64,000 nucleotides of DNA from an uncultured Steroidobacter sp. (lineage in GTDB: Bacteria > Pseudomonadota > Gammaproteobacteria > Steroidobacterales > Steroidobacteraceae). The notes beneath the pieces are model-generated. The model worked only from the letters and a program-made list of their open reading frames with translations, was not told the DNA's origin and did not search any database. Position numbers and translations under genes: made by a program. Positions within the stretch are counted from its first letter, which is position 1; each line of letters opens with the position of its first letter. The stretch spans positions 107,002-171,001 of the forward strand of contig NZ_CALFXI010000042.1 in the NCBI RefSeq assembly GCF_937958065.1, written 5' to 3'. This document shows, piece after piece, positions 24,246 to 33,101 of this stretch.

Positions 24246-27200
24246 TCAGCCCGGACCTCGTTCCGCACCCAGCTGCAACGCTGGCGGCCCCATCGGGCGC
24301 GACGTGTCGCTCCTGAGTGGCTCGTGGCCGAGTTTCTGCGAGACCACGACGAACAGCATGGGAATGATGAAGGTCGCCAGGAATGTGGCGCTCAGCATGC
24401 CGCCGATCACGCCGATGCCGATGGCGCTGCGGCTCGCCGATCCCGCGCCGGTGGCCAGCGCAAGCGGCAACACGCCCAGGATGAAAGCCATCGAGGTCAT
24501 CAGAATGGGGCGCAAGCGCAAGTGCGCAGCTTCCAGAGCAGAGGCTTCGAGATCGCGTCCCTCGTGATGCAGATTGCGCGCGAACTCGACGATCAGGATG
24601 GCGTTCTTGGCGGACAGTCCGATGGTGGTCAGCAGACCGACCTGGAAGTACACGTCGTTCGACAAGCCGGTGGCCATCGCCGCACACAGTGCGCCCAACA
24701 CGCCCAACGGCACCACCAGGATGACCGAGACCGGAATCGACCAGCTTTCATACAACGCGGCGAGACTCAGGAACACCACCACGATCGAGATTGCATAAAG
24801 AAACGGTGCCTGCGAGCCGGACAGCACCTCCTGCAGCGACAGTCCCGTCCATTCATAGCCGACTCCTGGTGGCAACTGCCGCGCGAGCCGCTCCATTGCC
24901 GCCATTGCCTGGCCCGTGCTGTGTCCGGGCGCTGCCGCGCCCTGGATTTCGACCGCGGAGACGCCGTTGTAACGTTCCAGCTTGGGCGATCCGTAAGTCC
25001 ACTGCGTGGTCGAGAAGGCCGAGATCGGCACCATCGTTCCTTGATTGTTGCGCACGTAGTGCAGGCGCAGGTCCTCCGGGTTCATGCGGAACTGCTCGTC
25101 TGCCTGGACGAAGACGCGCTTGATGCGACCGTCGACGTCGAGGAAATTGTTGACGTACAGCGAACCCCACGCGATGGAGAACGAACGATCGATATCGCTG
25201 GGACTGACGCCCAGGGCACTGGCTTTCTCACGATCGACGGTGATCTTGAACGTTGGATTGTCCTCGAGCCCGTTGGGCCGCACGAGCGCCAGCGCGGGGT
25301 CCTGCTGCGCGAGCTGCAGCAGCTGATCGCGCGCTTCCATCAGCCTCATGTGACCGATGCCGCCGCGATCCTGCAGCTCGAAATCGAAGCCCGCCGCGGT
25401 GCCGAGCTCGCGAATCGGCGGGGGATTGACGGGAATGATGGCGGCAGCGTCGTAGCTGGCGAAGCGGGCGCTGATTCGGGCCATGAGCGCCTGCACGCTC
25501 AAGCTGGCCTCACGACGTTCGTCCCAATCTTTGAAGCGCACGAACAGCAGCCCCTGGTTCTGGCCGCGCCCGGCGAAGTTGAAACCGCTGATCTGGAACA
25601 CCGCGTCGACCATTCGTGCTTCGTCGTTACGCAGATAGCGACTCACGTCGTCGAGCACTGCGCCGGTTTGGCCGATGGTCGAGCCGGGCGGTCCCTGCAC
25701 CAGCACGAACACGTAGCCCTGATCCTCGTCCGGCAGGAACGAGGTCGGCAGGCGAACAAACAACACGCCGACGACCACCACGATGCAGCCGTAGATTGCG
25801 AGCCATCGGCCAGAGCGTCGCAGGACATGGCTCACGCCGCTCAGATAGCGCTGTCGCACGCGCTCGAAAGTTCGATTGAACCAGCTGAAGAACCGGCCGC
25901 GCGGCGCATGGCTTGCAGGTCTGAGGATCGTGGCGCACAGAGCGGGGGTCAGGGTGAGCGCGACGAACACTGACAACAGCATCGCCACCACGATCGTCAG
26001 CGCGAACTGCCTGTAGATCGCACCGACCGAGCCGGACGACAGCGCCACCGGCACGAACACCGCACAGAGCACCAGCGCCACGCCGACCAGCGCTCCGGTG
26101 ATCTGCTCCATCGCCTTGAGAGTCGCCTCGCGCGGCGACAGTCCTTCCTCGGCGATGATCCTTTCCACGTTCTCGACCACGACGATCGCATCGTCCACCA
26201 GCAATCCGATCGACAGCACCAGGCCGAACATCGACAGCGTATTGATCGAGAATCCGACGGCCGCCATGACTCCGAAGGTGCCGAGCAGGACGACCGGCAC
26301 CGCAACGGTCGGCACCAGCGTGGCGCGGATGTTCTGCAGGAACAGCAGCATCACCAGGAACACCAGCACGATGCCTTCGAACAGCGTCTTGACGACCTCG
26401 ACGATGGAGATGCGCACGAACGGCGTCGTGTCGTAGGGATAGACGAGGCTGATGCCCGGCGGAAAATAAGGTTCGAGCTCGGCGATGCGCGCGCGGATCG
26501 CATCGGCCGTTTCCAGCGCATTTGCGCCCGGCGCGAGCTGGAAGCCGATGGCCGCCGCCGCCTGGCCGTTGTACTTGGTATCGGTATTGTAATTTTCCGC
26601 GCCCAGGCCGATGCGCGCCACGTCGCTCAGACGGACCTGAGAGCCGTCCGGATTCACTTTCAAGAGAATGCGTTCGAACTCCGCCGGCGTCCGCAGCAGC
26701 GTGGATTCGGTAATCGTGGCGCTCAATCGCTGCGATGTCGGTGCCGGCGTGCCGCCGAGTTGTCCGCCCGATATCTGCACGTTCTGTGCGAGCAGCGCAT
26801 CGGTCACATCGACGGGCGTGAGCGAGAAGCTGTTGAGCTTGTTGGCATCCAGCCAGATGCGCATCGCGTATTGCGTGCCGAAGACTGTGATGTTGCCGAC
26901 CCCGTCGAGCCGGCTGACGGGATCCTGGATGTGCGAGACCACGAAGTCGGCGATATCGTAGCGGGTCATCCCGGGATCCGAAGACACGAAGCCGGCCACG
27001 AGCAGAAACGAAGCGCTCGACTTGACCACGCGAATGCCGGATTGCTGGACCTGCGGCGGCAGCAGTGGCTGCGCGAGCTGCAGCTTGTTCTGCACCTGGA
27101 CCTGGGCGATGTCGGCATCGGTGCCGGGCTCGAAGGTGAGGGTCGTGGTCGACTGGCCGGAATCGTCGCTGGTCGAGGCGAGATACAGCAGATGATCGAT

Positions 27201-27413
27201 GCCGCTCATCTGCTGCTCGATCACCTGTACGACCGTATTCTCCACCGTCTCGGCCGAGGCGCCGGGATAGGACGTCGTGATCTGTACCGACGGCGGCGCG
27301 ATGGTCGGATACTGCTCGATGGGCAGCCGGGTAATGGACAATGCGCCCGTCAGTGCAATCAGGATCGCAATGACCATTGCAAAGATCGGACGATTGATGA
27401 AGAAGCGCGCCAT
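24246..27413 (-). CDS. RND efflux pump permease, HAE-1 (AcrB/MexB) family
   Basis: 1055 residues, full length for the family. N-terminus 'MARFFINRPIFAMVIAILIAL' is TM1; two duplicated halves each have a large periplasmic loop. 'LSIGLLVDDAIVVVENVERII' in TM4 carries the proton-relay Asp pair. 'VYPYDTTPFVRISI' and 'AIGFQLAPGANALETADAI' are porter-domain signatures of hydrophobic-drug exporters rather than metal exporters. Proton-driven export of amphiphilic compounds from periplasm and inner leaflet. It sits 9 bases after the adaptor gene. No local TetR repressor is adjacent, so control is not apparent. Confidence 0.95.
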   Translation of the reverse strand: MARFFINRPIFAMVIAILIALTGALSITRLPIEQYPTIAPPSVQITTSYPGASAETVENTVVQVIEQQMSGIDHLLYLASTSDDSGQSTTTLTFEPGTDADIAQVQVQNKLQLAQPLLPPQVQQSGIRVVKSSASFLLVAGFVSSDPGMTRYDIADFVVSHIQDPVSRLDGVGNITVFGTQYAMRIWLDANKLNSFSLTPVDVTDALLAQNVQISGGQLGGTPAPTSQRLSATITESTLLRTPAEFERILLKVNPDGSQVRLSDVARIGLGAENYNTDTKYNGQAAAAIGFQLAPGANALETADAIRARIAELEPYFPPGISLVYPYDTTPFVRISIVEVVKTLFEGIVLVFLVMLLFLQNIRATLVPTVAVPVVLLGTFGVMAAVGFSINTLSMFGLVLSIGLLVDDAIVVVENVERIIAEEGLSPREATLKAMEQITGALVGVALVLCAVFVPVALSSGSVGAIYRQFALTIVVAMLLSVFVALTLTPALCATILRPASHAPRGRFFSWFNRTFERVRQRYLSGVSHVLRRSGRWLAIYGCIVVVVGVLFVRLPTSFLPDEDQGYVFVLVQGPPGSTIGQTGAVLDDVSRYLRNDEARMVDAVFQISGFNFAGRGQNQGLLFVRFKDWDERREASLSVQALMARISARFASYDAAAIIPVNPPPIRELGTAAGFDFELQDRGGIGHMRLMEARDQLLQLAQQDPALALVRPNGLEDNPTFKITVDREKASALGVSPSDIDRSFSIAWGSLYVNNFLDVDGRIKRVFVQADEQFRMNPEDLRLHYVRNNQGTMVPISAFSTTQWTYGSPKLERYNGVSAVEIQGAAAPGHSTGQAMAAMERLARQLPPGVGYEWTGLSLQEVLSGSQAPFLYAISIVVVFLSLAALYESWSIPVSVILVVPLGVLGALCAAMATGLSNDVYFQVGLLTTIGLSAKNAILIVEFARNLHHEGRDLEASALEAAHLRLRPILMTSMAFILGVLPLALATGAGSASRSAIGIGVIGGMLSATFLATFIIPMLFVVVSQKLGHEPLRSDTSRPMGPPALQLGAERGPG

Positions 27414-27422
27414 GAGGGCCGT

Positions 27423-28613
27423 CTATTTGCGTTCGCGCGTGTTGACGAGTTGCGCGGGGTTGCTCGCGACGGGCACGGCTTGAACCGCCATCCCTTGGCG
27501 CACCATTCGCATGCCGCTCACGATGACGCGATCGCCGTCGTTCAAGCCGCCTTCCACCACCCAGTGATTCGCGACGGTGCGGTTGGCGGCGACGGGCTGC
27601 ACGGCTACTTTGTTGTCGCTGCGGACGACGAGCACGGTTGCGCGGCCGGTGCGATCGTGTGTCAGGGCCTCCTCTGGCACGAGAATGGCGCGATCGTCCG
27701 ATCCGAGCTCGATGCGCGCACGCACGAACATTCCGGGTAACAGTACATGCTGCGGATTGGGGAACAGGGCGCGCACCGTCACGGATCCGGTGCCGACATC
27801 GACAGTGATATCCGTGAACTCGAGTGACCCGGTGTGCGGATACTCGGTGCCGTCCTCCAGAGTGAGCGTGACTCTGGCCTGTTGCGGGCCATTGATCTTC
27901 AAGCGGCCCGCGATCACCTGCTGGCGCAGCTGCAATCCTTCGACACTGGTCTGGTTCAGATCGACGTAGATGGGATCGATCTGCTGGATCGTGCTCATCA
28001 GCGTCGCGGCGCTTGCCTGAACGTACGCACCCTGCGTGACCAGCGAGGTGCCGATGCGCCCGGAGATCGGAGCAGTCACGTCGGTGTAACCGAGGTTGAT
28101 TGCCGCCGCTTGCGCCGCGGCCTCCGCGGCAGCGACATCCGCTGCGGCCTGCTGCTGGGCTGCAACGGCATTGATGTACATCTGCTTGCTGACGGCGTTC
28201 GCTGCGACCAGCACTGCATCGCGCTCGGCCTGGGCACGCGTCGCCTGAACATTCGCCTTGGCCCGTGCGAGCTGTGCCAGTGCGCTGTCGAGAGCCGCAC
28301 GATACGGCGCGGGATCGATCTGATACAGCAACTGATTCGCCTTCACGTCCGAACCTTCCTGAAAGGCGCGGTTCAACACGATTCCGTCGACGCGGGCTCG
28401 GACCTGAGCTACCAGATATGCGGAGGTTCGGCCTGGCAGATCCGTGGTCACTGGCACGGTGCTATGACGAACCACCATGACCGAAACGCGCGGCGGGGTG
28501 GATGAGCGAGCCGGGGCATCGTGTTTACATCCACCCAGGACAAAAACCGCCGCGACGACCGCGCTGAGCGCTCTGATTCCCGCGACTTGCCGAAGGAGAT
28601 GGCGAGTATTCAT
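27423..28613 (-). CDS. RND pump periplasmic adaptor lipoprotein (MFP)
   Basis: 396 residues with signal and lipobox 'FVLGGCKHDAP'. Order of domains: beta-barrel and lipoyl half ('ARVDGIVLNRAFQEGSDVKANQLLYQID'), an Ala/Gln-rich coiled-coil hairpin (about 110-180), the second lipoyl half ('VTAPISGRIGTSLVTQGAYVQ'), barrel ('GTGSVTVRALFPNPQHVLLPGMFVRARI') and membrane-proximal domain. It links the RND permease to the outer-membrane duct. First gene of the three-gene operon; 24 bases separate it from the PQQ dehydrogenase upstream, which is on the same strand and might share a transcript. Confidence 0.93.
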   Translation of the reverse strand: MNTRHLLRQVAGIRALSAVVAAVFVLGGCKHDAPARSSTPPRVSVMVVRHSTVPVTTDLPGRTSAYLVAQVRARVDGIVLNRAFQEGSDVKANQLLYQIDPAPYRAALDSALAQLARAKANVQATRAQAERDAVLVAANAVSKQMYINAVAAQQQAAADVAAAEAAAQAAAINLGYTDVTAPISGRIGTSLVTQGAYVQASAATLMSTIQQIDPIYVDLNQTSVEGLQLRQQVIAGRLKINGPQQARVTLTLEDGTEYPHTGSLEFTDITVDVGTGSVTVRALFPNPQHVLLPGMFVRARIELGSDDRAILVPEEALTHDRTGRATVLVVRSDNKVAVQPVAANRTVANHWVVEGGLNDGDRVIVSGMRMVRQGMAVQAVPVASNPAQLVNTRERK

Positions 28614-28637
28614 GAGTCGTTGACGTGACGACCGCCA

Positions 28638-30716
28638 CTACTTCGTCGAGGTTACCTGTGAGCTTGCAGTCGCCGTGGGCGGCAGCTTGAAGATCGCCAC
28701 CGTATCGCCGTACGGGAATGTCAGCTGGAAGTTGCCACCCGCGGCCACGGCCACATACTGCTCGCCGTTCACCTGATAAGTGATCGGCGGCGCATTGACT
28801 CCGGCGCCCAGGTTGAAGCGCCACAGGCGCTCGCCGGTCTTGGCATTGAAGGCGTTGAACCAGCCGTTGCCTTCGCCCATGAAGACCAGGTTGCCGGCGG
28901 TGGCCAACGCGCCTCCGATCAGCGGCTGCGGCGCCGTGTACTGCCACGCGATCTTGCCGGTGTCGACGTTCAGCGCGACGAAGGGACCGTTCTGGATGCC
29001 GCCTGCCTCGACGTTGGTGAAGGCACTTCCCAGACGCAGCCGTCCCGGCCCCGGGTCCTGAGGCTTGGTCGTAAAGCGCATCAGCTGATTCATCGCGAGG
29101 ATGTACAGATTGCGAGTCTGCGGCGAGTAAGCGGGCGGTGACCATTCCGCGCCGCCGTTCGCACCGGGCAGCATGTTGACGCCTTCGCGCGTCGGCGTAG
29201 TGAACATGTTCTTCGACATCATCACGTACGGATCGGAGCGACGAATCAACTTGCCGGTGCGCCGGTCGAGGATGAAGACCCAGCCGACCTTGCCGGCCTG
29301 GGCCGCGGCCGGGATCTTCTGGCCGTTGTGCTCGGTATCGAACAGCACGACGTTGCTGACCGCATCGTAGTCCCACACGTCGTGGCGCACCTCCTGGTAG
29401 TACCACTTCATGTTTCCGGTGTGCACGTCCAGCGCGACGATGCTGTCGGTGTAGAGGTTGTCGCCCTGGCGTTGCGTGCCGTCCAGGTCCGGATTGGGAT
29501 TGCCCGTGCTGAAGATCACCAGCCCGAGCTTGGGATCGATCGCCGGCGTGGTCCAGACCATCCCACCGCCGCTCTTCCACGAGTCGCCCTGGTAGGTCTT
29601 CGGATCCGTGGCCATCCAGCGCCAGCGCTGCTGCCCGCTCTTCGCGTCATAGGCTGCGACGAAACCGCGCAGCGCCCATTCTCCGCCGGCGCTGCCGACG
29701 ATGATCATGCCATCGTAGATCTGCGGTGCGAGTGTTTCGGAATAACCGTTGTCGGCATTGACGATGGTCGTGTCGAACACAGTGCTGCCGTCCTTCGCAT
29801 CGAGCGCAACCAGGTGCGCGTCGAGCGTCACGAAGTACACTCTGCCATAGCCGACCGCGACGCCTCGATTCACCGGACCGCAGCAGATCTGGAATCGCCC
29901 CAGGTTGTAGATGACTTCCCAGTTGCGTTCGCCAGTGGCGGCGTTGACCGCCATGATTTTCATTTTGTTGTTGACCACCGGCGTGGTGATGTACATCACA
30001 CCATCCACGACGATCGGAGTGGTCTCGAAGCTCGCCGTCATGCCGGTCTGCAGCAGCGCCACCGGGCTCAGCGACTTCACGTTCTCCGCGTTGATCTGGG
30101 TGAGGGGTGAGAAGCGCTGGTTGTCATAGGTCCGGCCATGCAGCATCCAGTTGCTATGATCGGAGTCGGCGTTGAGCATCATCTGGTCCGTCACAGTCAC
30201 GTTCGCGCCGCTGGGAAGCGGCGCGAATACAGTCCGCGTCGGTGGCGCCGCACGCACGATCTCATCGCTGTTCGCAGTCTCGCTGCCTGGAGTTCCAGTA
30301 CTGGCCGCGACCGCCGTGCCGCTGCCTGAAGCAGGGATCTGGACCTGGGCGAGGGTGGCGGTACTCAGATCTTTGCTTCCGGCCGGAATGCCGTTCTTCG
30401 ACAGCATATAAGCCGTTACATCCAGATACTGCTGCTGGGTCAGGCTGCCCGGCTTGTCCTGGGGCATCTGTCGGCTGACGAAGTCGTAGAGCTGCTCGGC
30501 CGTGCCGCCGCCATAGGCCTGCTTGAACGTATCGCCCGTGAGCGGCGGGCCGGATTCGCCCTGAAGGTTTGCGCCATGACACACGACGCACGATTGGGTG
30601 TAGACGGTGTTTCCCCGCGAGACCTGCGCTCTCGTGTACGCGCCATCGTTCTTCTCGGCAGCGAAAGTCTCGACACTGCTGGCAGCCAGCACAAAGGCAA
30701 TCAGCGCGAATCGCAT
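28638..30716 (-). CDS. PQQ-dependent dehydrogenase with N-terminal cytochrome c domain
   Basis: 692 residues with a signal peptide. A class I cytochrome c domain comes first (haem motif C43-VVC-H47, Met ligand likely in 'SRQMPQDKPG'), then an eight-bladed quinoprotein propeller. Adjacent cysteines 278 and 279 ('FQICCGPVNRG') form the vicinal disulfide characteristic of PQQ alcohol dehydrogenases; 'HDVWDYDAVSNVVLF' supplies the catalytic Asp region, and 'WSPPAYSPQTRNLYI' is a W-motif blade. Most quinohaemoproteins carry the haem at the C-terminus; the N-terminal order is known from polyvinyl-alcohol dehydrogenase types. Periplasmic oxidation of an alcohol or aldose with electrons passing to the respiratory chain. 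No PQQ biosynthesis genes are in the window. Confidence 0.9.
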   Translation of the reverse strand: MRFALIAFVLAASSVETFAAEKNDGAYTRAQVSRGNTVYTQSCVVCHGANLQGESGPPLTGDTFKQAYGGGTAEQLYDFVSRQMPQDKPGSLTQQQYLDVTAYMLSKNGIPAGSKDLSTATLAQVQIPASGSGTAVAASTGTPGSETANSDEIVRAAPPTRTVFAPLPSGANVTVTDQMMLNADSDHSNWMLHGRTYDNQRFSPLTQINAENVKSLSPVALLQTGMTASFETTPIVVDGVMYITTPVVNNKMKIMAVNAATGERNWEVIYNLGRFQICCGPVNRGVAVGYGRVYFVTLDAHLVALDAKDGSTVFDTTIVNADNGYSETLAPQIYDGMIIVGSAGGEWALRGFVAAYDAKSGQQRWRWMATDPKTYQGDSWKSGGGMVWTTPAIDPKLGLVIFSTGNPNPDLDGTQRQGDNLYTDSIVALDVHTGNMKWYYQEVRHDVWDYDAVSNVVLFDTEHNGQKIPAAAQAGKVGWVFILDRRTGKLIRRSDPYVMMSKNMFTTPTREGVNMLPGANGGAEWSPPAYSPQTRNLYILAMNQLMRFTTKPQDPGPGRLRLGSAFTNVEAGGIQNGPFVALNVDTGKIAWQYTAPQPLIGGALATAGNLVFMGEGNGWFNAFNAKTGERLWRFNLGAGVNAPPITYQVNGEQYVAVAAGGNFQLTFPYGDTVAIFKLPPTATASSQVTSTK

Positions 30717-31083
30717 GGCAGTTCTCCAAGTGAGTACTGAACTTCGCGGCGGTCGGTCAACGCAAGCACATCGAATCGCTCAGGCACGATGCCGATCGCA
30801 ACGTTGACGTCGGCCCACGGAAGAAAAATCCTCCTCGACGGGTTCGGGCGGTAGGGGGAGCCGCGGCGAACCGAGGGGGGTCGAGGAGGGGGTTGAAATC
30901 GGTCGCCCCCGGTCGCGTGCCAGCGCGACAGCCGGGAGCAGCAAGGTTGCACGAGGAATCCGGGTTTCATCGAAGCGTCTCCGTACCTGAGCAGTCGAGA
31001 TCAGGTTGGCTGGAGGTGTTTGCCACTCGATTGCGATTGGTGCTGCGGCTGTTTCAGTTGACATCGAACGCGTGTGACACTCG
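30717..31083. other. Intergenic region with G-rich tract
   Basis: 367 bases without a credible gene. It must hold the promoter of the PQQ dehydrogenase, whose ATG at 30716 has GGAGAA upstream. On the plus strand 30840-30892 contains five runs of three or more G with mostly short spacers, able in principle to form a quadruplex. Short minus-strand frames here are proline and arginine rich and lack family features. Confidence 0.5.
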
Positions 31084-31599
31084 TTACGCGGAGAACTCGT
31101 TCCAGGCGCGGTTCTCCTCGATGCGTGCGTAAGTGGCCATCGCGTCGATACGACGGCCGGCGATGCCGCACACCAACGCAGCGTATCGATTGCTTACCAG
31201 CTCGCCGGGGCGGGCCGTCTGACCCAGTCTCAGTCCCAAGGCGAAGCTGTCCCGGCTGATCAGCACGTCACCGCACCGAAGCGAAGCGCCGGCGCGCACG
31301 ATCCTGCGAAGCTGCACGATCACCTGTGCGGCGCCATGCAATTCGTGGCAGATGGAATTGCCGGCAGGCCAGACCCAACTCACGTTGTCCGCCAACATCG
31401 GAACGATTGCGCTCCAGTCACGTGCACGAAGCGCATCGTGCATGCCGCGCGCCAGTGCGAACGTTACTGCATGACGGCTGTCGAACAGCGAGTCGCCGCC
31501 ACGGCCGCCCGGGTTACACCTCGGCAGAAGTACCGCTCGTCCTTCGCTGTCGACGAAGAACGTGAACTGCGGGTCTGCGTAATCTGCGTTTGCCGACAC
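31084..31599 (-). CDS. NTF2-like (SnoaL-type) protein of unknown function
   Basis: 171 residues when started at the GTG at 31599, which has GAGGAG well spaced upstream; an in-frame ATG at 31728 is possible but gives an unlikely extension. The C-terminal 120 residues look like an NTF2-like fold: 'FALARGMHDALRARDWSAIVPMLADNVSWVWPAG' as the first helices and strand, and a final strand 'AGRRIDAMATYARIEENR'. The N-terminal 40 residues ('FTFFVDSEGRAVLLPRCNPGG') do not match anything recognised. No signal peptide. Function cannot be stated. Confidence 0.6.
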   Translation of the reverse strand: MSANADYADPQFTFFVDSEGRAVLLPRCNPGGRGGDSLFDSRHAVTFALARGMHDALRARDWSAIVPMLADNVSWVWPAGNSICHELHGAAQVIVQLRRIVRAGASLRCGDVLISRDSFALGLRLGQTARPGELVSNRYAALVCGIAGRRIDAMATYARIEENRAWNEFSA

Positions 31600-31661
31600 T
31601 GTCTTCTCCTCGCCTACATCATGGGAGCCGATGCTGAGCCCGCGTGCTGGACGCTCTGATA

Positions 31662-31907
31662 TCAGTGCAGCGGCGGAAGATCGCAGGAGAGTTTCAGTTG
31701 CCAGGCCATCTGTTTCGGATGCAAGCATCGCGCTTGAGCGCGGGGCATATCGAGAGCGTCGCGGGCGCTGAGCCAGTACGTGATCTGCCCGCCGAAGTCG
31801 TCGACCTCGGTGTCGTCACCCTTGGCGCGGGCCTTCTCCACCTCGCTCCGCAGCCGACCTGGCGCGTCCTGCCAATCTGTCAGTTGAAACGGCGTGATTA
31901 CCAGGCG
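31662..31907 (-). pseudogene. Possible eroded minus-strand gene
   Basis: An open minus-strand frame with no ATG, GTG or TTG at its 5' end reads like real protein: 'LRSEVEKARAKGDDTEVDD' then 'ITYWLSARDALDMPRAQ' and a TGA at 31662-31664. Just upstream in another frame (about 31905-31965) is 'LVEKIDTAKIDTADVPFVT', also protein-like, so one frameshift near 31905 would join them. The family is not recognised. Coding status is a guess from composition. Confidence 0.3.
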
Positions 31908-32042
31908 TTACGAACGGGACATCCGCTGTGTCGATCTTCGCGGTGTCGATCTTCTCGACGAGATGTCGATGAACGGCGAGCGGCCGGGCTCACCAGCTTC
32001 GGGCCGCAGGGCGTGTCAGATCACCGCGGTGGAGCAGCAACC

Positions 32043-32867
32043 ATGAGCAGCATTACGACCAAAGACGGCATCCAGATCTTCTACAAGGACTGGGGCAGCG
32101 GACAACCGATCGTCTTTCACCACGGATGGCCTCTGTCGGCCGACGACTGGGACGCGCAATTGATGTTCTTCCTGGCGCACGGCTTTCGCGTCATCGCGCA
32201 CGATCGTCGTGGGCACGGCCGTTCGACCCAGTCGGCCTCCGGTCATGAGATGGATACCTATGCAGCGGATGTGGCCGAGCTCGCCAGGCAGCTGGACTTG
32301 CGCGATGCCATTCACGTCGGACATTCCACCGGGGGTGGTGAGGTTGCTCGTTACGTAGCGAGGCACGGAGCGGGGCGGGTGGCGAAGGCGGTGCTGATCT
32401 CGGCGGTTCCCCCCGTCATGCTCAAGTCGGCGAAGAATCCAGGCGGCACACCGATCGAGGTATTCGACGGTTACCGCGCGGCGCTCGTAGCGAACCGCGC
32501 GCAGTTCTATCGGGACGTGCCGTCCGGACCCTTCTATGGTTTCAATCGTCCGGGTGCAAAGGTGTCCGACGGCTTGATCGACAACTGGTGGCGTCAGGGA
32601 ATGATCGGCGCCGCCAATGCGCAGTTCGAGTGCATCAAGGCGTTCTCCGAGACGGATTTCACCGAGGACTTGCAGTCGATCACCGTGCCCGTGCTGTTCC
32701 TGCACGGCGACGACGACCAGGTCGTGCCATTCGCCGACGCGTCAGTGCTCGGCGCGAAGCTCGTCAAGAACGCAACCCTCAAGGTGTATCCGGGCCTGCC
32801 GCACGGCATGTGCTCGACGCATGCGGACATCATCAACCCGGATCTGCTCGCGTTCATTCGCGGCTGA
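32043..32867 (+). CDS. Alpha/beta hydrolase of the non-haem haloperoxidase (chloroperoxidase) type
   Basis: 274 residues, ATG at 32043 preceded by GGTGGAG. Near-canonical for the family: 'VFHHGWPLSADDWDAQLMFFL' (oxyanion region), 'VIAHDRRGHGRSTQ', nucleophile elbow 'VGHSTGGGEVARYVARHG', Asp in 'FLHGDDDQVVPFAD' and His in 'YPGLPHGMCSTHADIIN'. Purified relatives act as esterases and perhydrolases; the haloperoxidase activity is a side reaction. Cytoplasmic. It stands alone after a 443-base interval that holds a possible broken gene. Confidence 0.9.
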   Translation: MSSITTKDGIQIFYKDWGSGQPIVFHHGWPLSADDWDAQLMFFLAHGFRVIAHDRRGHGRSTQSASGHEMDTYAADVAELARQLDLRDAIHVGHSTGGGEVARYVARHGAGRVAKAVLISAVPPVMLKSAKNPGGTPIEVFDGYRAALVANRAQFYRDVPSGPFYGFNRPGAKVSDGLIDNWWRQGMIGAANAQFECIKAFSETDFTEDLQSITVPVLFLHGDDDQVVPFADASVLGAKLVKNATLKVYPGLPHGMCSTHADIINPDLLAFIRG

Positions 32868-33101
32868 CCGGCCTGCGGCTGGCGAGACTCAGAATTGCCG
32901 GAACCGCGTAGCGTGTTCGCTCAGTTGCCTGCTGTGCGTAGGCGTCGTACGCCGGTCGTGTCGGAGGGAGAGTTGGCAGCAATGTAGTACCACAAAAGCA
33001 TAATTGGCGCGCACGGCGCGGATGCCTAGGGTGACGCTCGGATTCAGATGACTGCCCGCTCATGTGCAGGATGCCCGGGCACTACCGAGAGGAGCGTCAA
33101 C

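Noticed and set aside
24171..25973. Plus-strand 600-codon open frame inside the RND permease gene
   Set aside because: Antisense shadow of a canonical HAE-1 permease; composition is His/Gln/Arg rich with no membrane or domain signature.
31928..31954. Two 12-bp direct repeats considered as the start of a CRISPR-like array
   Set aside because: Only two units with a 3-base spacer, and they read as a repeated KIDTA peptide on the minus strand; no array or Cas genes.
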